DNA of 64,000 bases, from the NCBI GenBank assembly GCA_910587665.1, contig CAJUMZ010000013.1, forward strand, positions 10,439 through 74,438, read 5' to 3'. Below, one piece after another: positions 7,243 through 16,021 of the stretch. Origin of the DNA: an uncultured Muribaculum sp. (lineage in GTDB: Bacteria; Bacteroidota; Bacteroidia; Bacteroidales; Muribaculaceae). Every line of letters begins with the position of its first letter. The stretch's first letter is position 1. Both the position numbers and the translations under genes were made by a program. The notes beneath the pieces were generated by a model that saw nothing but the letters and a program-made list of their open reading frames with translations, had not been told where the DNA came from and did no database searches.

Positions 7243-7985
7243 TGAAGCATATATTTGCCGCACTTACTTTTTTCACGCGCCTGCCTTTCTGGCGTCTCGG
7301 CAGTGTAGATAAACAATATTACAAAGAGGTAGTGCCTTACTGGCCTTATGTCGGCTGGCTTACCGGAGGCATAATGTGCATTACGTTTTGGCTTGCGTCA
7401 CATCTGCTTCCTTTTTTTGCGGCGATACTTCTTGCCCTGCTGTCACGGGTACTTGTCACCGGTGCGCTGCATGAAGACGGGCTTGCCGACTTCTGCGACG
7501 GCATGGGTGGCGGGTCAGATCGCGAGCGCATACTCTCCATAATGAAAGACAGCCACACAGGCACATACGGCATAATCGGCATAACCCTATATTTTCTTAT
7601 CGCCTCGTCATTATTGCTTACGTTCCCGCCATTGACGGCATGCTGCATAATGTTTGCCGGCGATGCCTGGAGCAAGCTCTGCGCATCGCAAATCATCAAT
7701 TTCCTTCCATATGCGCGTAAAGAAGAGGATGCTAAAAACAAGCTTGTCTACAACCGCATGACACGGGGACAACTCCTCGCCGCGATAATCGGAGGCGCGT
7801 TGCCCCTGGTCTACATGCCGCTTTCTATACTCGGAGCCGCGCTTTTCCCGATTTTTACCGCCGCGATGCTCATACTTTTGATGAAAAACCGTATAAAGGG
7901 GTATACAGGCGACTGCTGCGGGGCTACATTCCTTATATGTGAAGTGTCATTTTATCTTGGCGCCGCCATATTATACCGCATATGA
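7242..7985 (+). CDS. cobS: Adenosylcobinamide-GDP ribazoletransferase
   Basis: CobS joins adenosylcobinamide-GDP and alpha-ribazole (phosphate) at the membrane to give adenosylcobalamin (phosphate). The 247-residue protein is a multi-pass membrane protein. The early FFTRLPFW and the catalytic-region acidic motif LHEDGLADFCDGMGGG are diagnostic, as is ERILSIMKDSHTGTYG. It overlaps cobT by one base and cobC by four, so the four genes are translationally coupled. Confidence 0.96.
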   Translation: MKHIFAALTFFTRLPFWRLGSVDKQYYKEVVPYWPYVGWLTGGIMCITFWLASHLLPFFAAILLALLSRVLVTGALHEDGLADFCDGMGGGSDRERILSIMKDSHTGTYGIIGITLYFLIASSLLLTFPPLTACCIMFAGDAWSKLCASQIINFLPYARKEEDAKNKLVYNRMTRGQLLAAIIGGALPLVYMPLSILGAALFPIFTAAMLILLMKNRIKGYTGDCCGATFLICEVSFYLGAAILYRI

Positions 7986-8515
7986 CAATGAAGATAGTGC
8001 TTGTACGCCACACCTCGGTAAATGTTGAAAAAGGCATCTGTTACGGACACAGCGACGTGGATGTCGCCGATACATTTTCCACGGAATCTGCTGCGGTAAA
8101 AGAGTCATTGTCAAGATACAGTTTTGATCAGGTATACTGCAGCCCCCTGTCGCGATGCCGGAAACTTGCTGCGGCATGCGGTTATTCCTCTCCCTTGATA
8201 GATCCAAGGCTTCTTGAAATGAATTTCGGCGACTGGGAGATGATGCGTTACGATGACATAACCGATCCCCGGCTACGCGAGTGGTATGACGACTATATCA
8301 ATGTAGCCCCGACCGGCGGTGAATCGTTCATGCAACAACAGGCACGATTTCTTGAATTTCTCACAGATCTTAAAGATAGCGGCGACAAGTGTGTCGCGCT
8401 TTTCACCCACTGCGGCATACTTGTACAGGCACTTGTGACGCTCTGCGGCATGACCCCGCAGGAAGCGTTTGCCAATCCACCTGCCTACGGCACTATTATG
8501 GAAATAAACATTTGA
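7982..8515 (+). CDS. cobC: Alpha-ribazole phosphatase (histidine phosphatase family)
   Basis: This 177-residue member of the histidine phosphatase superfamily has the catalytic His in LVRHTS near the N-terminus, an LSRCRKLA arginine motif, an acidic LLEMNFGDWE segment with the acid/base glutamate, and FTHCGI for the second histidine. The usual RHG is RHT here, so the glycine after the catalytic histidine is replaced. Its place after cobS supports the role of removing the 5'-phosphate of alpha-ribazole phosphate or cobalamin phosphate. Confidence 0.88.
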   Translation: MTMKIVLVRHTSVNVEKGICYGHSDVDVADTFSTESAAVKESLSRYSFDQVYCSPLSRCRKLAAACGYSSPLIDPRLLEMNFGDWEMMRYDDITDPRLREWYDDYINVAPTGGESFMQQQARFLEFLTDLKDSGDKCVALFTHCGILVQALVTLCGMTPQEAFANPPAYGTIMEINI

Positions 8516-8526
8516 CCAACGACAGA

Positions 8527-9879
8527 ATGATTCACCTGAAAGTAGCAAAAGGACTGAAACGTCAGTTAGCCTCCCTTACCGGTCCGATTTTCATAGAGAC
8601 CTTGCTCATCATGACACTGGGAGCGGTTGACACCGTCATGCTATCGCGCCACAGCGACGCGTCGGTAGCCGCCGTCGGAGTTGTCAACCAGATTGTCATG
8701 CTATGCTTTCTGGTGTTTGAGGTCATAAACCTCGGCACATCGGTGCTTGTAAGCCAGTATCTCGGCGCACGACTCAACGATCGTGTGTCAAAAGTGGTGG
8801 GAGTATCGCTGCTGGTCAACCTCTTGATCGGTCTCGCTATTAGCGCGATGCTCTATTTCGGGGCGGTGGTCATACTCCGCCTTATGGGACTTAACGACCT
8901 CTTGCTCGGAGAAGGCGTAGGCTACATGCGCATCGTGGGCGCACTCGCTTTCTTCCAGGCATTATCGCTCACCGCCTCGGCCGCCTTGCGCGCCTCCAAC
9001 CGCGCCATCTACCCGATGGTAGTAGTTGGTATTGTCAACATACTTAACATCATAGGAAACTACATATTGATATTCGGTCGTTTCGGAGCGCCCGCGCTTG
9101 GAGCCGAAGGGGCGGCAATATCGACGGCTACAAGCCGCGGAGTGGCGATGGTGATCCTGAACATCATCCTTTTCCACACAGTAATCAAGCGTTTTCCGTG
9201 GGAGATATTCCGACGGTTTCCCATGCGAGAACTTCATAACCTGCTAAAGATAGGTCTCCCGTCGGCAGGCGAACAGTTCAGTTACAGTTCCGCACAGATA
9301 GTCATGACATTTTTCATCAACATGCTTGGTCTTGAAGTGCTTGCCGCCCGCACCTATGTGGTCAACATAGTGATGTTCGGATATCTTTTCTGTATAGCAA
9401 TCTCTCAGGGAGGAGCGATTACGATCGGACATCTTGTCGGCAAGGGCAAAATACACGGTGCGTTTATCCTTGGGAAATATGTCATGCGCATGGCACTCGT
9501 CATTACCGTCACGCTGTCGCTTGCAATCGCGATAACCGGGCGTGAAATCCTTTCACTGCTCACCGATAATACGGAAATAATATCTATCGGAGCCACTCTG
9601 TTATGGCTTGACCTGCTCGTAGAAATCGGTCGCCCTATAAATATCTTCGCAACCAATGCGCTACGCGCCACCGGCGACGTGAATTATCCATTCTACGTAG
9701 GACTTGTCGTGATGTGGTCACTACAGGTAGTCGGCGGCTATCTCACCGGGATATATTTCGGCCTTGGCATATACGCCCTATGGCTTATGATCGCAGCGGA
9801 TGAGATCACACGAGGCGTCATTTTCACTCGTCGCTGGTGGAGCATGAAATGGGCGGGAAAAAGCTTCGTCACCGAATGA
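8527..9879 (+). CDS. MATE family efflux transporter
   Basis: This 450-residue protein has about twelve hydrophobic segments and the MATE hallmarks: GPIFIETLLIMTLGAVDT at the start, GTSVLVSQYLGA, ASAALRASN and a second repeat with FSYSSAQIVM and ATNALRATGD. MATE proteins export cationic compounds using sodium or proton gradients. A longer frame from 8389 overlaps cobC; I use ATG 8527, 11 bases after the cobC stop. The gene is co-oriented with the cob operon and likely co-transcribed, but its substrate is unknown. It converges on feoB with only four bases between the stops. Confidence 0.9.
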   Translation: MIHLKVAKGLKRQLASLTGPIFIETLLIMTLGAVDTVMLSRHSDASVAAVGVVNQIVMLCFLVFEVINLGTSVLVSQYLGARLNDRVSKVVGVSLLVNLLIGLAISAMLYFGAVVILRLMGLNDLLLGEGVGYMRIVGALAFFQALSLTASAALRASNRAIYPMVVVGIVNILNIIGNYILIFGRFGAPALGAEGAAISTATSRGVAMVILNIILFHTVIKRFPWEIFRRFPMRELHNLLKIGLPSAGEQFSYSSAQIVMTFFINMLGLEVLAARTYVVNIVMFGYLFCIAISQGGAITIGHLVGKGKIHGAFILGKYVMRMALVITVTLSLAIAITGREILSLLTDNTEIISIGATLLWLDLLVEIGRPINIFATNALRATGDVNYPFYVGLVVMWSLQVVGGYLTGIYFGLGIYALWLMIAADEITRGVIFTRRWWSMKWAGKSFVTE

Positions 9880-9883
9880 CCCT

Positions 9884-12292
9884 TTAGAAAAGCAGAGCCA
9901 CATTGTAGACGAGCCAAGCTACCAGCCAAGCCACCACAGTGTTGTAAACGACCGAAAACGCGCCATATTTCCATGAACCGGTCTCCCTTACAATTGCCGT
10001 GACGGTAGCCATACAAGGGAAATACAGCAGCACAAACACCATCAGGCTCAATGCCGAGGCAGGCGTGAAATCAGGCTTGCCTGTAACAGGGTTTGGTGCG
10101 GTAAGTCGTGCCGAAAGTGACTTGTCGTCAATCTCCTCGTCTCCGGTATAGAGTACCCCAAGCGTCGAGACAACAATCTCTTTTGCCGGTGCTCCGGCTA
10201 TCGCGGCGACAGTCGTACGCCAATGAAAACCGATAGGCTCCATCACCGGATTGACAGCCTTGCCGATCATTTCAAGGTAAGAATCACGCGAAGTATCAAT
10301 TTTAGAGTCGTCACCGTTAAGCATAGCCTCAGTCATCGGAGTGCTTGAACTTTCATTGTGAAGCGGAAAATAATTCAATGCCCACACAATTATACTTGCC
10401 ACAAGAATTATGCCTCCCATTTTCTTGAGATACTGCTCGCCCTTACCCCACATGTGGCGCAACGACGATTTAAGCGTCGGAATGCGGTAAGGAGGAAGCT
10501 CCATCACAAACGGTGTTTCATCGGTCTTGAACCAGAAACGTCGCAAAAGCCTTGCCGTCAGTACTGCGACAAGTATTCCGGTAAGATACAATCCGAGAAA
10601 TACAAGGCTTGCATGGCGGCTGAAAAATGTGCCCACAAGCAACACATACACCGGCAATCGCGCCGAACATGACATAAACGGATTTATCAATATCGTGATT
10701 ATGCGGCTGCTACGGCTTTCAATAGCACGCGACGCCATGATTGCAGGCACATTGCATCCGAAGCCCATGACAAGCGGAATAAATGACTTACCGTGGAGAC
10801 CTATCTTGTGCATGATCTTGTCCATGATAAACGCGGCACGCGCCATGTAGCCCGAATCTTCCATAAACGAGATGAAGAAATACAATATCAGGATATTAGG
10901 CAAGAACACAATTACACCGCCTACACCCCCTATGATACCGTCGGCAATAAGATCTTTCAACGGGCCTTCCGGCATAGTGGACTGCACGACACCGGCAATC
11001 CAATTTACTGCCGACTCAATCCACTCCATCGGATATGATCCTATCTCAAACGTGCACCAGAATATAAACAGCATTATAATCAGGAATATCGGAAAGCCGA
11101 ACAGCTTATTGGTGACAAACGCATCGATTATGCGTGTGGTCTTTGCCGTCTCCTTGGTCGACTCGGTAAGCGTCTCCGCAAGCGCACCGGTTATAAAACC
11201 GTATTTCTCATTGGCTATGAGCGACGTGATGTCATCATTGTTACGCTTTTCAATAAGACCTACCTCCTCGTCACGCAACTCAAAGAGTTTCTTATGATCG
11301 GGCGACCGGCGTATCATGTCATCAACCTCCGAGTCATGCTCAAGCATCTTGATGGCAAGGTATCGCGGAGAGAAGTGAGCGCCTATCGCACCATCTTTCT
11401 TTATCTCATCCTTGATGACACGCACCCCTTCTTCAAGTTCCTTGCCGAGATTGACGTGAATATGACGCACCGCCGAATCGCGCCCCTCGTAGACACTTAT
11501 AACAGTATCAAACAACTGATTGATACCTTCACCTGTACGCGACACCGTGGGAACCATCGGCACGCCGATCATCTCACCCAACAACTTGTAATCAAGCGAC
11601 GCACCGCTACGCTCAAGCTCATCATACATGTTCAACGCTATGACCATCGAGCGGTCCATGTCTATAAGCTCGGTCGTAAGATAAAGATTGCGCTCAAGAT
11701 TGGATGACACGACCACATTGATAATCACATCTGGCATCTCATCGCGCAGATAGCGACGCACATAAAGCTCCTCCGGAGAGTAAGACGACAGAGAGTATGT
11801 GCCCGGAAGGTCTACAATATTGAACCTGTAACCGCCATATTCAAAATGACCCTTCTTGGCATCGACAGTGACCCCACTGTAATTGCCCACATGTTCCTTT
11901 GAGCCGGATGCGATATTGAAAAGCGAAGTCTTACCGCAGTTAGGATTGCCGATAAGCGCCACATTGATTGTCTTTGAACTGCCTTCAAAATCGCGGTGGA
12001 CAGGGCGTTGGGTGTACGAGCCTTCCACCGGGGCAACCGACACGGTATCTCCCGTTTCTGTTTCCTGCCCTACAGGAAGCACCTCAACCATCTCAGCCTC
12101 ACTGCGCCGCAATGAAAGTTCATATCCCATGATGCTGTACTTGATGGGATCTCTCAGCGGCGCGTTAAGCATCACCTTGATAATCTGTCCTTTCACAAAT
12201 CCCATCTCTATAACACGTTTGCGGAAAGCACCGTGTCCCAATATCTTGACTACAACTCCGGACTCGCCTGTCTTAAGCTCCGATAGTCTCAT
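9884..12292 (-). CDS. feoB: FeoA-FeoB fusion ferrous iron transporter
   Basis: This 802-residue protein imports Fe(II) across the inner membrane. Residues 1-75 are a FeoA-like SH3 domain (LKTGESG, GFVKGQ). A linker leads to the FeoB G domain with GNPNCGKTS (G1), DLPGTYSLSSYS (G3) and NMYDE (G4, NxxD form). The membrane part has the Gate motifs SCSARLPVYVLL and GFGCNVPAI, and ends with a helix set. The FeoA-FeoB fusion is usual in Bacteroidetes. I chose ATG 12292 (MRLSELK) because FeoA homology begins there; an upstream in-frame start at 12331 adds only an unconserved tail. A well-spaced promoter lies about 220 bases upstream. Confidence 0.95.
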   Translation of the reverse strand: MRLSELKTGESGVVVKILGHGAFRKRVIEMGFVKGQIIKVMLNAPLRDPIKYSIMGYELSLRRSEAEMVEVLPVGQETETGDTVSVAPVEGSYTQRPVHRDFEGSSKTINVALIGNPNCGKTSLFNIASGSKEHVGNYSGVTVDAKKGHFEYGGYRFNIVDLPGTYSLSSYSPEELYVRRYLRDEMPDVIINVVVSSNLERNLYLTTELIDMDRSMVIALNMYDELERSGASLDYKLLGEMIGVPMVPTVSRTGEGINQLFDTVISVYEGRDSAVRHIHVNLGKELEEGVRVIKDEIKKDGAIGAHFSPRYLAIKMLEHDSEVDDMIRRSPDHKKLFELRDEEVGLIEKRNNDDITSLIANEKYGFITGALAETLTESTKETAKTTRIIDAFVTNKLFGFPIFLIIMLFIFWCTFEIGSYPMEWIESAVNWIAGVVQSTMPEGPLKDLIADGIIGGVGGVIVFLPNILILYFFISFMEDSGYMARAAFIMDKIMHKIGLHGKSFIPLVMGFGCNVPAIMASRAIESRSSRIITILINPFMSCSARLPVYVLLVGTFFSRHASLVFLGLYLTGILVAVLTARLLRRFWFKTDETPFVMELPPYRIPTLKSSLRHMWGKGEQYLKKMGGIILVASIIVWALNYFPLHNESSSTPMTEAMLNGDDSKIDTSRDSYLEMIGKAVNPVMEPIGFHWRTTVAAIAGAPAKEIVVSTLGVLYTGDEEIDDKSLSARLTAPNPVTGKPDFTPASALSLMVFVLLYFPCMATVTAIVRETGSWKYGAFSVVYNTVVAWLVAWLVYNVALLF

Positions 12293-12513
12293 AATAAGCT
12301 TGAATTTATCAGTTAATCTTTCGAAGTGCAAATATCACAATTTTCAGCCGAATTATGAAACAAAACTGGGATTAATTTAAACTGAATTTAAATAAGGACC
12401 GACCGCTTTCCATTGCACCTCTACTCTCTCGATAAATATTGACACAGCCATCCCATGACTTGTCAAAAGGTAAATTATGTGTTTCCATATGCGTATAATT
12501 TTATGATTCGGCA

Positions 12514-12543
12514 CAAAGATATACACAAAATTACCTCAGCCAA
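12514..12543 (-). promoter_or_regulatory. Promoter of feoB
   Basis: On the minus strand a -33 TTG (12541-12543) and a -7 TATCTTTG (12514-12521) are separated by exactly 19 bases, the Bacteroidetes vegetative promoter layout. It points at feoB (start 12292), giving a leader of roughly 215 bases, long for this genome. No Fur-like palindrome or riboswitch was recognised in the leader. The rest of the 272-bp gap shows nothing. Confidence 0.55.
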
Positions 12544-12564
12544 TGTACAAATGGGAAAATTTCG

Positions 12565-13689
12565 TCATGAACCGATACTTTTCTGCTTGCTAAAACCCGC
12601 CACGCTCTCCGTAAGCTTTTTTACCGCCGGCAATAGCGGAAGCATATAACCGGGGCGGCGAAATTCAATGGTTTCACGATTGTCACGCATCTCCTTGTAC
12701 TCATCTAATGTTAGATAGGTAATCTCCACCGGATAAACCTCTATAAAGGAAGACATATCCACCGACTCCTTCACATTAAGGAATTTCTTTATCCACTTAC
12801 CTTTGCCAAGAGCCTTAATCGAAGTAGTACCGTAAATAAAATCATTAATATCGTATTTACCCTTGTCATTGGGCAGATAGGCAAATGACGCAATAATTTC
12901 ATAAAATTCTGTAGTCATGCCAAGCAGCTTCAAAATATTAGGTGAATATTTATGATTTTTTTTGCCACTCAAAAGGTCGCCTGTTACTATATAAGCTGTT
13001 TCGCCTTTTCTTATTACCATAGCAGGGCCATATTCACCTTGTACCGTGTCGTTCAAAGCACCGTTTTTGATAGCGTCAGTCTCATCATGCGTCTCTTCTA
13101 TAGGTAAATTGACCATATCAGGCACAAAAGAAAGTTCATTGGCAACATCAATGCCTTTATCAGCCAATGCAACACTGTCTCCCCATGACCCATCGGTACA
13201 CCGCACATAGTGTAGGTCTGCTTTCACTTTTGGTAAAGAGTCGTATCGTCGAAAACCCTTGACTTTGTCCTCGACATGAAATGATTCCAGCATATATTCG
13301 GAAAAAGCCATTGCGGTATCACATGACGTAGCTCCATTACAAAACTCCCGAACATAGGTAATTATATGTATTATAGGGCGTTCACCGGGCTTAACCGTCA
13401 CTCCCGGCAGATCATATGTATCGACCTTCATCCTCAACGTGTCTACGCCCTTATCTATAATTCCCTCTTTGAAAGCAATCGAGCGTACGCTGAGCGGGAA
13501 ATCGGAGTCGGACAGTTCCGGCGTCATACCATCGGCATCAGTCATGCCGAGGATGAGTCCGGTTGCAGAAAACACCGATGCACCCGTAATGGGCGAGGAA
13601 TCGGAATCATTTATCACCATCACCCTTTCAGCCGACAGCCGGGCAGCAAAAACAGATAGAACAACAAGAAATGCAAAATACTTTTTCAT
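12565..13689 (-). CDS. Exported protein with carboxypeptidase-regulatory-like N-terminus
   Basis: This 374-residue protein starts with a cleavable signal peptide (MKKYFAFLVVLSVFAARLSA). Residues about 22-90 resemble a carboxypeptidase-regulatory-like beta-sandwich (VMVINDSDSSPITGASVF, LILGMTDADG). The remaining 280 residues are soluble, with YVREFCNGATSC and a long alpha/beta region I do not recognise. Single-gene unit between feoB and the TIGR03915 gene; a TACTTTTG -7 at 13716-13723 is a possible promoter. Likely periplasmic or surface located. Confidence 0.7.
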   Translation of the reverse strand: MKKYFAFLVVLSVFAARLSAERVMVINDSDSSPITGASVFSATGLILGMTDADGMTPELSDSDFPLSVRSIAFKEGIIDKGVDTLRMKVDTYDLPGVTVKPGERPIIHIITYVREFCNGATSCDTAMAFSEYMLESFHVEDKVKGFRRYDSLPKVKADLHYVRCTDGSWGDSVALADKGIDVANELSFVPDMVNLPIEETHDETDAIKNGALNDTVQGEYGPAMVIRKGETAYIVTGDLLSGKKNHKYSPNILKLLGMTTEFYEIIASFAYLPNDKGKYDINDFIYGTTSIKALGKGKWIKKFLNVKESVDMSSFIEVYPVEITYLTLDEYKEMRDNRETIEFRRPGYMLPLLPAVKKLTESVAGFSKQKSIGS

Positions 13690-13842
13690 CAGACAAATTT
13701 TAATTAAATAATTGCCAAAAGTAATAATAATACGCTATGCAGGATAAAGTATTAATTATTTTAAACAAAAATTCAACAAATTTGCAGTAATAGATTTTTA
13801 TTAGCATCGGAGATAGCTGCGGCAAATCAGGAAACCACTTAC

Positions 13843-14619
13843 TTATCCTTGGCGGGACTGTTTCTCGGTAAGGTATTTCCAGAATCTCACCGGCATGTCC
13901 TGTCGCTGCTTTCGAGGGTTGGCGCGTTCACGTATGGCGATCGCCTTGAAATATGTACGCCACATATCCTGCATGAGAAGTTCCTCTTCATCCATCATCT
14001 CCGGCGACAACCGACCTGTGGCGATGTGTGATAACTCCTCAGGCAGAGTGACCTGAAGCGTATCCTTCCCGTCATGGTAATAGCCAAATCCACGGCGCTT
14101 GTCATAAAGAAGAAATTTCATGGAAGAAAAACGGTCGACAAAGTGAGGGATGGCAAGTGAAAGCACATTATACAGCGGCTCAATCACCCCGAAATAGGTG
14201 CCGTCGACCGCTTTCTGAAACCTGACAAACTGCTTGACCCGCAAAGCCTCACCGCTAACACGCCTGACCATACGGGTCATCTCTACCACATCCGGGTCGC
14301 TGAAATCGGTCTCAATGCTTACCGGCGAGTCAACAGCCTTTCGCAGATAACGGAACAACACTATGTCATAATCGGGTATCTCGCACAAGAAACTTGCCAC
14401 AATCGCTGACAGAGCCTCCCGCGACATCTTCTTCTCAAGCGACCTCCATACACGCCCCGATTTCTCTTCGTCAGTCACCACCTCGCGCAATTCATCATAA
14501 AACATCGGCAACACCTCACCTTCACGCACAAGCATGTCGGGAAACCGCTTACAGGCATAAGCGTCAAAGACAGCGGTAAGAAGACCGTCAAAAGTACCGT
14601 CAAACGAAAAAAGTATCAT
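13843..14619 (-). CDS. TIGR03915-type DNA metabolism protein
   Basis: The N-terminus MILFSFDGTFDGLLTAVFDAY and the body with YLRKAVDSP, VRRVSGEALRVKQFVRF and DRFSSMKFLLYDKRRG match the TIGR03915 family ('SAM-associated DNA metabolism' proteins), which occurs next to the TIGR03916 radical SAM protein. The C-terminal part with FKAIAIRERANPRKQRQDMPVR resembles the uracil-DNA-glycosylase-linked DUF4130 region. At 258 residues it is full length. Its ATG overlaps the stop of the radical SAM gene (ATGA). A role in repair or modification of DNA is inferred from the family name, not shown by experiment. Confidence 0.85.
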   Translation of the reverse strand: MILFSFDGTFDGLLTAVFDAYACKRFPDMLVREGEVLPMFYDELREVVTDEEKSGRVWRSLEKKMSREALSAIVASFLCEIPDYDIVLFRYLRKAVDSPVSIETDFSDPDVVEMTRMVRRVSGEALRVKQFVRFQKAVDGTYFGVIEPLYNVLSLAIPHFVDRFSSMKFLLYDKRRGFGYYHDGKDTLQVTLPEELSHIATGRLSPEMMDEEELLMQDMWRTYFKAIAIRERANPRKQRQDMPVRFWKYLTEKQSRQG

Positions 14620-15890
14620 TCGCCGAAATCTAATGTCATTTGCAACGGATTACCTTCCTTAAGTGCTTTTCGCGGTGGAGCGGTGATAAGGTTACGCACA
14701 TATTCCGGTGACAAGTCGGCAACACACGACGCTCCAAGCTCGCCACAGGTTATAAAATATTTCGCCCTCTTCATCACCACGCCGATCTTGCGCAGATGTT
14801 CGGAATTAAGACGCCTGAACCGACGCGCATTTACAATCAGCGTAGCCGATTTCACTCCTACACCCGGTATGCGTAGTATCATCTCATAGTCAGCCTTGTT
14901 GACATCCACCGGAAATACTTCAGGATGACGCAACGCCCATGACAGCTTCGGGTCAATCTCAAGTTCAAGGTCGGGATGAGAGTCATCGGCAATCTCGTCG
15001 GCGGTAAAATGATAGAAACGCATAAGCCAGTCAGCTTGATAAAGGCGGTTTTCCCTTACAAGCGGGGGCTGTTTCAACGCCGGCAGACGCGGGTCATAGG
15101 TATTTACCGGAACATATCCGGAATAATATACACGCCGCATCGTGGGAGTAGAATATAACGCCGACGACAGCCGAAGTATGTCACGGTCATGCTCAGGCGA
15201 AGCCCCGACAATCATCTGGGTACTCTGTCCGGCTGGGACAAAACGCGGCACATGGCGCAAACGCTTGCGGTCCTCCTTGTTTTCAAGCACACCGCGACGT
15301 ATGTAGCCCATAGGCTCGTAAACACTCTTGAAATCCTTTTCCGGGGCAAGATATTTCAATGATGTCTCATTGGGAATCTCAATATTCACGCTCATACGGT
15401 CGGCATACCGCCCGGCAAGATTTACAAGTTCCTGCGACGCTCCGGGAATACTCTTCAGATGTATGTAACCATTGAACCGGTGGACAGTGCGTAGATCCTG
15501 AGCTACCCTTACAAGCCTCTCCATGGTATAATCGGGGTTACGCACAACACCGGAACTGAGAAACAGCCCCTCGATATAATTGCGCCGATAAAACTCCATG
15601 GTAATCCCTACGAGTTCAGTCACCGACAATGTAGCACGCGGGATGTCATTGCTGCGGCGGTTGATACAATAGGCGCAATCGTACATGCACACATTGGTAA
15701 GCATCACTTTAAGAAGAGAAATGCACCTGCCGTCGTCGGCAAAACTGTGGCATATGCCGATACCACCGACGGTATTACCCACCCCCTCATCCTTCTTGCC
15801 GCGTCGCACAGTGCCGCTCGACGAGCATGACACGTCGTATTTGGCCGATTCGGCAAGTATCTTGAGCTTACGGAGCGTATCTTCAGTCAT
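14616..15890 (-). CDS. TIGR03916-type radical SAM protein, putative DNA modification/repair
   Basis: This 424-residue protein has the radical SAM motif CMYDCAYC around residues 68-75, then GLFLSSGV and YIHLKSIPGA of the barrel. Near the C-terminus RIPGVGVKSATLIVNARR is a helix-hairpin-helix element, a DNA-binding signature. This arrangement matches the TIGR03916 'putative DNA modification/repair radical SAM protein' family and is always expected beside TIGR03915, which indeed follows by ATGA overlap. Several extra cysteines follow (SFADDGRC, CGELGASC). Confidence 0.88.
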   Translation of the reverse strand: MTEDTLRKLKILAESAKYDVSCSSSGTVRRGKKDEGVGNTVGGIGICHSFADDGRCISLLKVMLTNVCMYDCAYCINRRSNDIPRATLSVTELVGITMEFYRRNYIEGLFLSSGVVRNPDYTMERLVRVAQDLRTVHRFNGYIHLKSIPGASQELVNLAGRYADRMSVNIEIPNETSLKYLAPEKDFKSVYEPMGYIRRGVLENKEDRKRLRHVPRFVPAGQSTQMIVGASPEHDRDILRLSSALYSTPTMRRVYYSGYVPVNTYDPRLPALKQPPLVRENRLYQADWLMRFYHFTADEIADDSHPDLELEIDPKLSWALRHPEVFPVDVNKADYEMILRIPGVGVKSATLIVNARRFRRLNSEHLRKIGVVMKRAKYFITCGELGASCVADLSPEYVRNLITAPPRKALKEGNPLQMTLDFGE

Positions 15891-15909
15891 ATACCGGATT
15901 ATTGCAATA

Positions 15910-15939
15910 CAAATTTACACATTACAACCCATATTGCAA
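15910..15939 (-). promoter_or_regulatory. Promoter of the TIGR03916-TIGR03915 operon
   Basis: On the minus strand a -33 TTG (15937-15939) and a -7 TAAATTTG (15910-15917) have a 19-base spacer. The start codon is at 15890, so the leader is under 20 bases. Four TTGCA/TTGCAAA-like copies lie within 80 bases around it. Confidence 0.55.
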
Positions 15940-16021
15940 AATAACAAGTGCAAAATCTCAATATTATTTGCAAAATTTCCGCATACAGCAGCGCAGACAC
16001 TTGAATATCAACAGATTTTCT

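Noticed and set aside
8389..8526. N-terminal extension of the MATE transporter
   Set aside because: The extra 46 residues overlap cobC, are unlike MATE proteins, and the natural start at 8527 gives the standard family N-terminus.
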